The notes under the pieces: generated by a model
Seen by the model: only the letters and a program-made list of their open reading frames with translations
Databases searched by the model: none
What the model was told of the DNA's origin: nothing
NCBI GenBank assembly: GCA_051011415.1
Contig: JBPCTY010000084.1
Location: 1 to 30,055 of the forward strand
Direction of reading: 5' to 3'
DNA: 30,055 bases
Source of the DNA: SZUA-442 sp051011415
Lineage (GTDB): Bacteria; Actinomycetota; Acidimicrobiia; Spongiisociales; UBA5794
Made by a program: the position numbers and the translations under genes
Shown here: positions 1 to 7,377 of the stretch, piece by piece
How positions within the stretch are numbered: position 1 is the stretch's first letter
Layout: every line of letters starts with the position of its first letter

Positions 1-1550
1 TCGGCATCACGCTTCGACGATCGGCTGCCGGATGGCTTCAGTACGACACAAGGGCGGATGCGAGAAAGCGGCTGATCGACCATCAGATGCGGCTCGATCT
101 GGCATGGCACGATCGACGCTCGACAGGAGACCTTCTCTCGGTCAGCGAAGTCGACACGAATCAAGGCACGTTTGTCCTTGCGCCGTTTCCGTATGCGACC
201 GGATCATTCTTTCTCCTTATTGGCACGATCATCCTCGTGGCCATTGCCGATCTCGTCCTTGGCGGGGTCATACTGGTCGGGCTTCTTGTCATTCTTGCGA
301 TCGACATCCACGGTGCCTTCCGCACCTTCGGGCCTTTCGTGGAGGTACAGCAGGTTCGCGGTGAGGTGAGCGAGATCGCTCACGAGTCGATTGATGGAGC
401 GCTCACGGTTAAGGCGCTTGGCCGCCGGGAAGAAGAGTCCAAGCGGTTTGGTGCAGCCTCCGATGAATTACGCGACAAGATCATCAGCGTCAACAGTCTC
501 TGGATGGCGTACCGCGCCGTCGTGGAATCGCTTCCTTCCATCGTCACGATCGCTCTCATCATGTTCGGTGTGTATCGGTTGGCTGCTGGCGCAGTGAGCG
601 CCGGCGACCTTGTCACCGTGGCCTACCTGTTGTCGCTGATGACCATGCCCATCTCTTTGCTGGGATTTGTCATCTGGGAGATGGCGCACTCGATGGCTGC
701 CTGGCGACGTGTCCAGGAGGTGCTCGACTCAGACGACCTCGTTGAGCACGGAGACTCAACTGCTGTGTTGGATGGGCGCGGCGGTGCGGTTGATTCCGAG
801 GACGTGAGCTTTGGGTATGCGATGGACGAGGTGGTGCTTGAGGATGTGGCGCTCGACATTCCTGCCGGCAAGACCGTGGCCGTTGTCGGACCGACGGCCT
901 CAGGCAAATCCACCCTTGCTCTGCTGCTCGCTCGGCTCTGGGATCCAACGAATGGATCGATCACGCTCGATGGTCGCGACCTTCGTGACTTTGCACGATC
1001 AGAACTCGCAGGCGAGGTCGCATTCGTCGCACAGGAGTCGTTCATGTTCGACGACACCATTGAGGGCAACATCACCCTCGGAGCGAACATCGATCGAGCC
1101 GATGTGCTCGAAGCGGCCCGTCTAGCCGGCGTCGCTCGATTCATTGACGAACTGGACTACGGATATGACACCAGGATCGGGGAACGTGGGATGTCCCTCT
1201 CAGGTGGGCAGCGTCAGCGTGTTGCCCTGGCGAGAGCGATGGTGCGAAAGCCACGGGTACTTGTGCTGGACGATGCAACCTCCGCGGTTGACCCATCGGT
1301 GGAGATCGAGATCCTCAAGGGGCTGAGGCGTTCGGAGCTTCCTTCGACCGTGGTAATCGTTGCGTACCGGAAGTCCTCGATTGCGTTGGCCGACGAGGTG
1401 ATCTTCATCGAAGAGGGCAGGGTCGTCGCTCAGGGTGCGCATGACAAACTCATGGAGACGACGCCGGGGTATGCCCGACTGCTCACCGCATATGAGGAAG
1501 ACATGGCCGAACGATCGGCCGACGATTCCGCATCTGGAGCGGCACCATGA
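1..1550 (+). CDS. Heterodimeric ABC exporter, degenerate-site subunit (5' truncated by window)
   Basis: Type IV (exporter-fold) ABC half-transporter: a transmembrane domain followed by an ATPase domain, expected to pump a lipid, peptide or drug out of the cell. The frame is open to the window edge, so the first ATG at 87 is internal. The visible part begins just before the family motif WHDRRSTGDLL, so roughly 80-100 N-terminal residues are missing. The ATPase domain shows Walker A GPTASGKST, a Q-loop VAQE, and a perfect signature LSGGQ (1197-1211). The catalytic Glu after Walker B is Asp (LDDATSAVD, second Asp at 1272-1274) and the switch His is Tyr (1365-1367). These changes mark the degenerate half of a heterodimeric exporter such as TM287/288 or BmrCD. 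Its stop overlaps the next gene's start by 4 nt (ATGA), so the two are co-translated. Substrate unknown. Confidence 0.95.
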   Translation, partial: GITLRRSAAGWLQYDTRADARKRLIDHQMRLDLAWHDRRSTGDLLSVSEVDTNQGTFVLAPFPYATGSFFLLIGTIILVAIADLVLGGVILVGLLVILAIDIHGAFRTFGPFVEVQQVRGEVSEIAHESIDGALTVKALGRREEESKRFGAASDELRDKIISVNSLWMAYRAVVESLPSIVTIALIMFGVYRLAAGAVSAGDLVTVAYLLSLMTMPISLLGFVIWEMAHSMAAWRRVQEVLDSDDLVEHGDSTAVLDGRGGAVDSEDVSFGYAMDEVVLEDVALDIPAGKTVAVVGPTASGKSTLALLLARLWDPTNGSITLDGRDLRDFARSELAGEVAFVAQESFMFDDTIEGNITLGANIDRADVLEAARLAGVARFIDELDYGYDTRIGERGMSLSGGQRQRVALARAMVRKPRVLVLDDATSAVDPSVEIEILKGLRRSELPSTVVIVAYRKSSIALADEVIFIEEGRVVAQGAHDKLMETTPGYARLLTAYEEDMAERSADDSASGAAP

Positions 1551-3316
1551 GTGAGCAACCGACGATGAACACGTCAACCGCGCTTCGCAGGGCGTTCACC
1601 ATCGCCCCTGGGTTGAGAAAGGGCCTCGGACTCACGCTGCTTCTTGCCCTCGCAGGCACCGCCCTCCAGATCGTCGTTCCGATTGTGCTCCAACAGGTCA
1701 TCGACAACGAGATCCTTGGATCGGGAGACATTGACACCGGAGCGGTTGTGCGCAAGGGACTCCTCGCATTGGGTGCCGTTGGCATTGCGATGGCTGCCCG
1801 ATGGGTCTCGCTTCGGAGGCTCGTCGTGTCTTCGGCAACGGGTCTCGCACAGCTGCGTCTGAAGACCTTTGACCACCTGCACCGGCTTTCGCTGGTTGAG
1901 CTCCAGGCTGAACGTCGTGGTGCGCTCGTTGCCCGTGTTACTTCGGATGTCGAGACCATTCAGCAGTTCATGGAGTGGGGCGGCGTTGGAATGGTGCTCG
2001 GATTCTCCCAAGTCACCTTGGCCATCGCCGTGATGTTCGTGTACCGCTGGCAGCTCACGATTGTCGTGGTGGTCGGGGTTGCGATGTACACAGGGCTCGT
2101 GGTGCTGTTCCAAAGGGTTCTCGGACGGGCACACGATCGGGTGAGGGAGCGCGTGAGCGACTCGCTCGCCGCCACCGGCGAGGCGATTTCAGGGCTGGAA
2201 ACGGTTCGAGCGTACGGAATGGAGGAGTCAGTGCGCGATCGGGTCGACGAGACCCTCGACAACCAGTTCCGCGCCGAGGTGAAGACTGCGATCTTTGCAT
2301 CCTCGCTCTTTTCGAGCGCAGAGCTGTTCGCCGGACTCCTCACTGCCGTGGTGGTCGGCGTGGGTGTTGCATTCGGTGGTGACTGGGGATTGTCCGCTGG
2401 CTCCCTTGTTGCGTTCCTCTTCCTCGTGAATCTGTTGATCGAACCGATCCAACGACTGGTCGAGACAATTGATCAGGCGCAATCGGCTGGTGCAGGCTTG
2501 CGCAAGATCCTCGGGATCATCGACACCCACGTCGCAATCGACGACCCCGTCGATGGGACACCGCTCGGAGACGATGAGCTCGGTCTTGCATTCGACAACG
2601 TGACGTTTGCCTACCCGGGTGGACCCGACATTCTCAAGCAGGTGAGTGTGGAGATTCCGAGTGGCCAGCGTGTTGCCGTGGTTGGTGAGACCGGATCCGG
2701 CAAGACGACGTTCGCGAAGCTTGCGACTCGCTTGCTTGAGGTCGACAGTGGGTCTATTGCGGTCGGTGGGATCCCGATCCACCAGATTCCGTTCTCCTCG
2801 CTGAGGGGAAGGATCGCGTATGTCCCTCAGGAGGGTTTCCTCTTCGACGGATCGATTGCAGACAACGTCCGGTACGGGAAACCGGGAGTCGAGGATGCGG
2901 TTGTGCGTGCGGCCTTCGCTGATCTGGGCTTGCTCGATTGGGTCGACGGTCTTCCCAACGGCGTCAGCTCGGCGGTTGGTGAACGCGGTGGCAACTTGTC
3001 CGCCGGAGAACGACAGCTCGTGGCCATTGCAAGGGCGTGGATTGCCAGTCCGTCGCTCCTGGTGCTTGATGAGGCGACATCGGCGGTCGATCCTGCACTC
3101 GAGGTTCAGATCAGGAGGGCGATCGAGTTCCTCACGACAGGGCGCACCTCGCTGACCATTGCCCACCGGCTGTCAACGGCCGAGGCGTCAGATCGCATCC
3201 TTGTGTTTGACGACGGTCGAATCGTCGAGGACGGAACGCATACCGAGCTCGTGAGCAACGATGGCGTGTACACGGCAATGCACGCCGATTGGCAGGGTGC
3301 AACCACCGCAGGCTGA
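1547..3316 (+). CDS. Heterodimeric ABC exporter, catalytic subunit
   Basis: Full-length (589 aa) partner of the preceding gene. A six-helix exporter domain occupies about residues 20-320 and the ATPase domain about 345-585. Walker A is GETGSGKTT (near residue 380), Walker B is LVLDEATSAVD with the catalytic Glu at 3071-3073, and the H-loop is IAHRLST with His at 3164-3166. These are all canonical. Its signature is altered, LSAGE (2996-3010) instead of LSGGQ. In the head-to-tail ATPase dimer, this changed signature faces the Asp/Tyr site of the first subunit. The intact Walker motifs here face the intact LSGGQ there. This gives one working and one degenerate ATP site, as known for asymmetric exporters. 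It acts in the cytoplasmic membrane. Substrate cannot be read from the sequence. Confidence 0.96.
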   Translation: MSEQPTMNTSTALRRAFTIAPGLRKGLGLTLLLALAGTALQIVVPIVLQQVIDNEILGSGDIDTGAVVRKGLLALGAVGIAMAARWVSLRRLVVSSATGLAQLRLKTFDHLHRLSLVELQAERRGALVARVTSDVETIQQFMEWGGVGMVLGFSQVTLAIAVMFVYRWQLTIVVVVGVAMYTGLVVLFQRVLGRAHDRVRERVSDSLAATGEAISGLETVRAYGMEESVRDRVDETLDNQFRAEVKTAIFASSLFSSAELFAGLLTAVVVGVGVAFGGDWGLSAGSLVAFLFLVNLLIEPIQRLVETIDQAQSAGAGLRKILGIIDTHVAIDDPVDGTPLGDDELGLAFDNVTFAYPGGPDILKQVSVEIPSGQRVAVVGETGSGKTTFAKLATRLLEVDSGSIAVGGIPIHQIPFSSLRGRIAYVPQEGFLFDGSIADNVRYGKPGVEDAVVRAAFADLGLLDWVDGLPNGVSSAVGERGGNLSAGERQLVAIARAWIASPSLLVLDEATSAVDPALEVQIRRAIEFLTTGRTSLTIAHRLSTAEASDRILVFDDGRIVEDGTHTELVSNDGVYTAMHADWQGATTAG

Positions 3317-3387
3317 CGGACGAATTGCCCCACGGGCCCATCAAGTCGAGATTGGGTCGTTCGACCCCCTCGCAAATCCTCAAGGAA

Positions 3388-3489
3388 TTGGCTCGGATGT
3401 TCGATAATTGATATTGGTGGGAGGCCGGCGAGGCAACTTGTTCCCGAACAAGGTGATCCAAACCAAGCCAGTCACCCACCCCTTTTGAG
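3388..3489 (+). other. Intergenic stretch with RNA-like hairpins, possible ncRNA or 3' UTR
   Basis: Between the exporter operon and the terminator-like hairpin there is foldable sequence. GGTGGG (3416-3421) can pair with CCCACC (3475-3480), enclosing a perfect 6-bp hairpin CTTGTT/AACAAG with loop CCCG (3437-3452). TTGGCT (3388-3393) and GATATT (3410-3415), 16 bp apart, could be a weak promoter just upstream. I do not recognise a known RNA family. It lacks a T-arm and cannot be a tRNA. It may equally be 3' UTR of the exporter operon. Confidence 0.2.
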
Positions 3490-3516
3490 CGAAGCCCCCT
3501 GATCCAGGGGGCTTCG
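3490..3516 (+). terminator. Strong 12-bp hairpin after the ABC exporter operon
   Basis: A perfect 12-bp inverted repeat, CGAAGCCCCCTG / CAGGGGGCTTCG, around a 3-nt loop ATC. It is followed by a T-containing but interrupted tail (TCGTCGTGTCT). The stem is very stable and the position fits termination of the 1547-3316 transcript. The poor U-tract is common in actinobacterial terminators. It also separates that operon from the leaderless promoter at 3545. Confidence 0.65.
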
Positions 3517-3544
3517 TCGTGTCTACTGAAGCTGTCCGTACACC

Positions 3545-3557
3545 TAGGGTCCCCGGG
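3545..3557 (+). promoter_or_regulatory. -10 box for leaderless ABC-2 ATPase gene
   Basis: TAGGGT at 3545-3550, then 7 nt (CCCCGGG), then ATG at 3558. The spacing puts the transcription start on or next to the A of the start codon, so the mRNA would be leaderless. No clear -35 was seen. This favours ATG 3558 over the in-frame GTG at 3519, which lies directly behind the terminator hairpin. Confidence 0.5.
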
Positions 3558-4439
3558 ATGCTTGCGGTTCATTCAATATCCAAGAGATACGGCGATGTCG
3601 TCGCCCTCAGAGATGTCTCCTTCGAAGTCCACAGCGGACGCATCCTTGGGTTCCTCGGTCGGAATGGCGCGGGGAAGACCACAACGATGCGCACGATCTT
3701 TGGTCTTGCGGTCCCGGATTCGGGGTCTGTCACCTATCAGGGTGAGCCGATCTCCCATGAAACGCGACTTCGATTTGGGTACATGCCCGAGGAGCGCGGC
3801 TTGTACCCGCGGATGAAGGTCGGCGAGCAGCTCACCTATTTCGCAAAGCTCTCTGGTCTCTCTTCAGCCGATGCTTCGAGTGCCTGCGCTCGATGGCTCC
3901 AGACCTTCGGGCTCGAGGACAGAGAGAACGCGAAGTTGGAGGAGCTCTCCCATGGAAACCAACAGCGGATCCAACTCGCTGCGGCGATCATCCATGACCC
4001 AGAGGTTCTGATTCTGGACGAACCGTTTGCGGGGCTCGACCCGATCGGTGTCGAATCACTCAGCACTGTGCTGCGCGACTTCTCAGCGAGCGGCGCGGCG
4101 ATCCTGTTCTCATCACACCAGCTCGACCTCGTTGAGCACATCTGCGAGGACGTCGCAATCATCCAGGATGGAAGCGTGGTCGTGCAAGGCGAGTTGGATC
4201 AGCTCCGGAACACCGCCGACTATCGGCGAGTCGAGATCTGGGTCGATGGCGCCTTGTGGGATCCGCCGATAGGAAACGCCCACCGGGTGGGTGTCGGAAG
4301 TCGATCGCACCACATCATTGACGCTGATGTCAGCGTCGAGCAAGTTCTCAGGCTTGCAAGAGACGACGGAACCATCAGTCGCTTCTCCTTTGAGCCCCCG
4401 ACCCTCTCGGACATCTTCAATGAGGCGGTCGGCGGATGA
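3558..4439 (+). CDS. ABC-2 type transporter ATP-binding protein (NatA/YhaQ-like)
   Basis: A 293-residue stand-alone ATPase. Walker A is GRNGAGKTT (residues about 34-42), the signature is the subtype LSHGNQQR, and Walker B is LILDEPFAGLDP with the catalytic Glu, followed by an SSHQ H-loop. The LSxGNQQ signature is typical of the NatA/YhaQ group that pairs with ABC-2 permeases for Na+, drug or peptide export. The C-terminal ~70 residues are an accessory domain of the DUF4162 kind (inferred from position, not verified). Start at ATG 3558 is chosen because it opens directly on the ATPase fold and has a leaderless promoter. GTG 3519 would add 13 residues. It overlaps the permease gene by 4 nt (ATGA). 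Confidence 0.93.
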   Translation: MLAVHSISKRYGDVVALRDVSFEVHSGRILGFLGRNGAGKTTTMRTIFGLAVPDSGSVTYQGEPISHETRLRFGYMPEERGLYPRMKVGEQLTYFAKLSGLSSADASSACARWLQTFGLEDRENAKLEELSHGNQQRIQLAAAIIHDPEVLILDEPFAGLDPIGVESLSTVLRDFSASGAAILFSSHQLDLVEHICEDVAIIQDGSVVVQGELDQLRNTADYRRVEIWVDGALWDPPIGNAHRVGVGSRSHHIIDADVSVEQVLRLARDDGTISRFSFEPPTLSDIFNEAVGG

Positions 4440-5638
4440 TCGATCGATCGCAGACATTCATCATCGCAAAGCGGGAGTTTCTCGTTCGGGCACGAAGCAG
4501 AGTGTTCCTCTTCACTCTCGTTGGCATCGCAGCGCTGATCATCGGAGGAATGTTCCTTGTCGGGCTACTCACAGGGGAGAGCGAGGCCACGCGACTCGGT
4601 GTGGGGGGCGACTCGCCGAGCGGGATAGTTCAGGACATTGAGCAGGCGGCGGATGCGCTGGCCGTGGACGTCGAAGTGATCGTCTATGCGACGGCCGATG
4701 AGGCACGAGCGGCCGTCGAGAGCGGAGACGTTGAGGCTGCCCTCGTCGATGGCTCCGTGATCGTTGTGAATCGTGAGGTGTCTAGATCAACCCAGGCGAT
4801 TCTGACGTCGGCTGCCAACGCCGGCGTGCGAAGAGACGCCGCTGCACAAGTCGGGATCACCGAGGAGCAACTATCCATGCTGCTGATGCCCGTACCGGTA
4901 ACGGTGGAGCAGCTCGACCCGGAAGACTCAGCAGAGGGCGCCCGCATCGTCGCATCCTTCTTTGGTGCTCTCGTACTCCTCACGACCATCATGATGTTCG
5001 GACAATTCGTGGCCATGGGGATCGTGGAAGAAAAGCAGAACCGTGTTGTCGAGGTGGTGCTCGCACGAACCAGGACAACATCGCTTCTGATAGGCAAAGT
5101 GCTCGGGATCGGACTCCTCGGATTGGTGCAGGTCGTATCGATTGCACTCGCCGTCGTAATAGGACTTGCAATTGCGCCTCTCCCTGAGGACCTCGGCATT
5201 CCCGACCTCGCAAGCATCGGCATGAGCGCTGCGATGTGGCTCGTCTTCTGGTTTGTGCTGGGCTATCTCGTCTACAGCTTCCTCTATGCGGCCCTCGGGG
5301 CGACGATCAGCCGCCAGGAGGACATGCAATCTGTGGCCTTCATCCCAGCGATTGGAGTCTTTCCTGCGTACTTTGCTGTGTCGGCAACAGCAGCAAGCGG
5401 TGAGACATCGACCCTCGTCCAGATCGCCTCGTATGTCCCGTTGTGGTCGCCGATTCTTATGCCATTCCGCATCAGCTGGGAGGATGCTGCGGCATGGGAA
5501 GTTGCGCTCGCCATCGTGCTCGCCATCCTCACGATCATTGCGCTGGTGCTCGTGAGCTCGAGGATCTATCGCGGCGCAGCACTTCGCACCGGTGCAAAGA
5601 TCTCGTTGCGCGAGGCTTGGAACTCCTCGCAGGGCTGA
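4436..5638 (+). CDS. ABC-2 family transporter permease (NatB/YhaP-like)
   Basis: Membrane subunit of the exporter encoded with the preceding ATPase (400 aa, ATGA overlap). The architecture is typical of NatB/ABC-2 permeases: a first helix at about residues 25-46, a ~120-residue extracytoplasmic domain, then a cluster of about five helices between residues 165 and 375. A short cytoplasmic stretch after helix 2 contains EEKQNRVVEVVLARTR, the conserved amphipathic region of this family (usually EEKxxRxxEVLL). An Arg/Lys-rich N-terminus (IIAKREFLVRARSRVF) also matches family members. Substrate unknown. NatAB-like systems export Na+, and others export drugs or peptides. Confidence 0.92.
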   Translation: MIDRSQTFIIAKREFLVRARSRVFLFTLVGIAALIIGGMFLVGLLTGESEATRLGVGGDSPSGIVQDIEQAADALAVDVEVIVYATADEARAAVESGDVEAALVDGSVIVVNREVSRSTQAILTSAANAGVRRDAAAQVGITEEQLSMLLMPVPVTVEQLDPEDSAEGARIVASFFGALVLLTTIMMFGQFVAMGIVEEKQNRVVEVVLARTRTTSLLIGKVLGIGLLGLVQVVSIALAVVIGLAIAPLPEDLGIPDLASIGMSAAMWLVFWFVLGYLVYSFLYAALGATISRQEDMQSVAFIPAIGVFPAYFAVSATAASGETSTLVQIASYVPLWSPILMPFRISWEDAAAWEVALAIVLAILTIIALVLVSSRIYRGAALRTGAKISLREAWNSSQG

Positions 5639-5654
5639 GAACGGTCGGGTGGAA

Positions 5655-5684
5655 GTGCCGAGACCGACTGTCGCACGGTACGAT
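5655..5684 (+). promoter_or_regulatory. Possible promoter of the IF-1-like gene
   Basis: GTGCCG (5655-5660) and TACGAT (5679-5684), 18 bp apart, resemble actinobacterial -35/-10 elements. Transcription would begin near 5691. That leaves about 20 nt of leader to the ATG at 5712 and about 54 nt to the possible AUC start at 5745. The -10 is convincing, the -35 is weak. Confidence 0.35.
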
Positions 5685-5711
5685 TCACCACCGCAGTGGC
5701 GACCGCCCGGA

Positions 5712-5969
5712 ATGCAGGCGCGGTCGAATCGATTGGAGAACGCCATCGCAGGTAAGGACGACTACTTCAGGGCCAAAGGCGTCGTGGTCGAGACGCTTCC
5801 GAACGCTACGTTCAGAGTGAAGCTCGAGACGGGTCACGAAGTGACCGCGCGCGCCTCCGGCAAGATGCGCAAGGGCAGGATGATTCGGATCATCCCCGGC
5901 GACAACGTTGAGGTCGACGTTTCCGCATACGATCCAGCCATGGGCCGGATCGTATGGCGATACCGCTAG
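5712..5969 (+). CDS. infA: Translation initiation factor IF-1-like protein
   Basis: An S1/OB-fold protein matching IF-1 nearly end to end: VVETLPNATFRVKLETGHEV, then SGKMRK, IRIIPGDNVEV, and the ending YDPAMGRIVWRYR. IF-1 binds the ribosomal A site during initiation. The KMRK-IRI loop carries one extra residue (KMRKGRMIRI) compared with the usual KMRKxxIRI. From ATG 5712 the protein is 85 aa, longer than the usual 72-73, and the ATG has no clear ribosome binding site. An ATC codon at 5745 is preceded by GGAG with 6-nt spacing and would give MAGKDDYF..., 74 aa, aligning with the usual IF-1 start. The true start may therefore be AUC. It stands alone here, away from the ribosomal-protein genes that usually surround infA, so it may be a second copy. 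Confidence 0.88.
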   Translation: MQARSNRLENAIAGKDDYFRAKGVVVETLPNATFRVKLETGHEVTARASGKMRKGRMIRIIPGDNVEVDVSAYDPAMGRIVWRYR

Positions 5970-5995
5970 AGGGCACCTACTTCTAGAAGGATTGT

Positions 5996-6011
5996 GACGC
6001 TCGCAAGCGTC
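5996..6011 (+). terminator. Small hairpin after the IF-1-like gene
   Basis: GACGCT / AGCGTC with loop CGCA, 26 nt after the infA-like stop. It is short and has no U-tract, so it is at most a weak terminator or a processing structure. Confidence 0.25.
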
Positions 6012-6074
6012 CAGGGGCCACTCAATTTCCGCACAACAGACCGATCCGCCGGTTCGTCGTGCTCCCATGTCGTG

Positions 6075-6080
6075 TAGGTT
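6075..6080 (+). promoter_or_regulatory. -10 box for leaderless HisA-like gene
   Basis: TAGGTT ends 6 nt before ATG 6087 and there is no Shine-Dalgarno sequence, consistent with a leaderless transcript. Confidence 0.45.
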
Positions 6081-6086
6081 CCACTC

Positions 6087-6956
6087 ATGGATCTCTACGC
6101 ACGTGTCAACATTCTTGACGGTCGAGCCGTTCGGCTTCCCCACGGCGACGTCTCAGAGGCAATTGCCCTCGATGACGATCCCGTACACCGGGCAAAGGGC
6201 TGGGTCACCAAGGGTGCAGACAGATTGCACATCGTGGATCTCGATGCTGCTGCGTACGGGAGCTACAAGAACCGAGAGCTGATTTCGCAGATCATCAAAG
6301 CGGTCGACGTTCCAGTGCAGGTCGGTGGAGGCGTTCGGTCACAGGTCGAGGTCGAGCGCGTGTTGGCAATGGGAGCGTGGCGCGTCGCCATCGGAACCCT
6401 CGCGATTATCGATCAGGTGTTGTTCTGGGAACTCAACCGATTGCACCCACATCGAATCGTTGTGGCGCTTGATGTTCAGCCGGATCTTGAGATATCGATT
6501 CATGGTTGGACGGAACGCACTGGCGAGTACCTCGAAGAGACACTCATCAATCTGTCGAGTGGTGGTGCCGCGGCCTTCATGATCTCCGAAGTCGGGCGAG
6601 ATGCGCTTGAAGAATCACCGAATTTCGACGCACTCGAGATGGCCCTATCGATTGTTGATGAGCCGGTGATCGCGGCCGGAGGCGTCCGGGACCTCGACGA
6701 TGTAGCGCACCTGGCACAGCTTTCGGGTGGTGAGAACAAGATCGCTGGCATCGTCGTCGGGCGTGAAGTAACGGCTGGCAGGTTCACGATCGACGAATGC
6801 ATCGCCGCCGTCGCTGAAACCGGTGTTGTTCGGGGCCCGTGGTCCCGTGCTGAACTCGACGCAGCCTTGGTGCGATTTCGGGACCGTGCTGAGGCATCCG
6901 AGGCCGACGGCGCCGAAGCGTTCGTGAGTTGGCTTGTTGCTGGCGACCAGCCCTAG
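6087..6956 (+). CDS. HisA/PriA-like TIM-barrel protein with altered active site
   Basis: A (beta/alpha)8 barrel of the HisA/HisF family, which isomerises or cyclises phosphoribosyl intermediates of histidine synthesis. Family features seen: LDGRAVRLPHGD at 10-21, HIVDLD at 48-53, the phosphate-binding VGGGVR at 79-84 and AAGGVR at 197-201, ALDV with Asp129, and VVGRE near 224. The catalytic Asp8 of HisA (in the PAID motif) is Asn8 here (RVNI). The usual TDIDRDGT region reads SEVGRDAL (167-174), so the catalytic Thr is Ser and the DGT turn is DAL. It is 289 aa against about 240 for HisA, with a charged C-terminal extension from about 248. No other his gene is nearby. It may be a PriA-like isomerase tolerant of these changes or a protein with another role; bona fide HisA activity is uncertain. 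Confidence 0.8.
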   Translation: MDLYARVNILDGRAVRLPHGDVSEAIALDDDPVHRAKGWVTKGADRLHIVDLDAAAYGSYKNRELISQIIKAVDVPVQVGGGVRSQVEVERVLAMGAWRVAIGTLAIIDQVLFWELNRLHPHRIVVALDVQPDLEISIHGWTERTGEYLEETLINLSSGGAAAFMISEVGRDALEESPNFDALEMALSIVDEPVIAAGGVRDLDDVAHLAQLSGGENKIAGIVVGREVTAGRFTIDECIAAVAETGVVRGPWSRAELDAALVRFRDRAEASEADGAEAFVSWLVAGDQP

Positions 6957-7011
6957 GCACTCTGGATTCGGGGGCGCACGGCGCCGCTACCGTTCACAGA
7001 CAGGAGGAATT

Positions 7012-7377
7012 ATGAAGAAGCTCATCAAACTCGTTTTCTTGCTCATGATCGTTGGCATCATCGCTGGTGCAGTCGCGTCGTACATGTCCAAGAAGCGCTT
7101 CGAAAACATGTCCGACGACGAGATCCGTGCTTTTCTCGCTTCCAAGCTCGAGGGAAAGCTCTCTGAGGAACAGGTCGAGAGCATCCAGAAGTCTGTGATT
7201 GCTGGCGTTCGAGCTAGCTCGGCGTCCGCGGATGACCACTATGTCGAAGATGTCCAGGACGCGGTCGAGGAACTGACCGAGGTCGCTGACGATTTGGCGG
7301 ACGACGCTCAGGACAAGGCATCCGATGCGGGCGAGCAGGTAATCGAAGCTGTCGTCGAGGTCACCGAGACCGACTGA
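7012..7377 (+). CDS. Small membrane-anchored acidic protein, unknown function
   Basis: A 121-residue protein starting at ATG 7012, four nt after a perfect AGGAGG (7002-7007). A possible -10 (TACCGT, 6988-6993) lies upstream. The N-terminus is a positively charged signal-anchor: MKKLIK, then a hydrophobic helix at about 7-24. After YMSKKRFE the rest is acidic and helical. Residues about 33-66 may be a small helical domain (SDDEIRAFLASKLEGKLSEE), followed by an Asp/Glu/Ala-rich tail likely to form a coiled coil. It resembles small envelope-associated helical proteins but I cannot name a family. It is directly tail-to-tail with the EamA transporter: the two stop codons abut with no gap. Confidence 0.75.
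   Translation: MKKLIKLVFLLMIVGIIAGAVASYMSKKRFENMSDDEIRAFLASKLEGKLSEEQVESIQKSVIAGVRASSASADDHYVEDVQDAVEELTEVADDLADDAQDKASDAGEQVIEAVVEVTETD

Noticed and set aside
2228..3166. Long minus-strand open frame (312 codons) inside the ABC exporter
   Set aside because: Shadow of the clear ABC exporter coding frame.
3416..3480. tRNA-like stem (GGTGGG...CCCACC) in the intergenic region
   Set aside because: No 7-bp acceptor stem, no T-arm and no anticodon arm; the length is wrong.
3519..3557. GTG 3519 as start of the ABC-2 ATPase
   Set aside because: It lies immediately behind the terminator hairpin and upstream of the leaderless -10 (TAGGGT, 3545). ATG 3558 opens directly on the ATPase fold.
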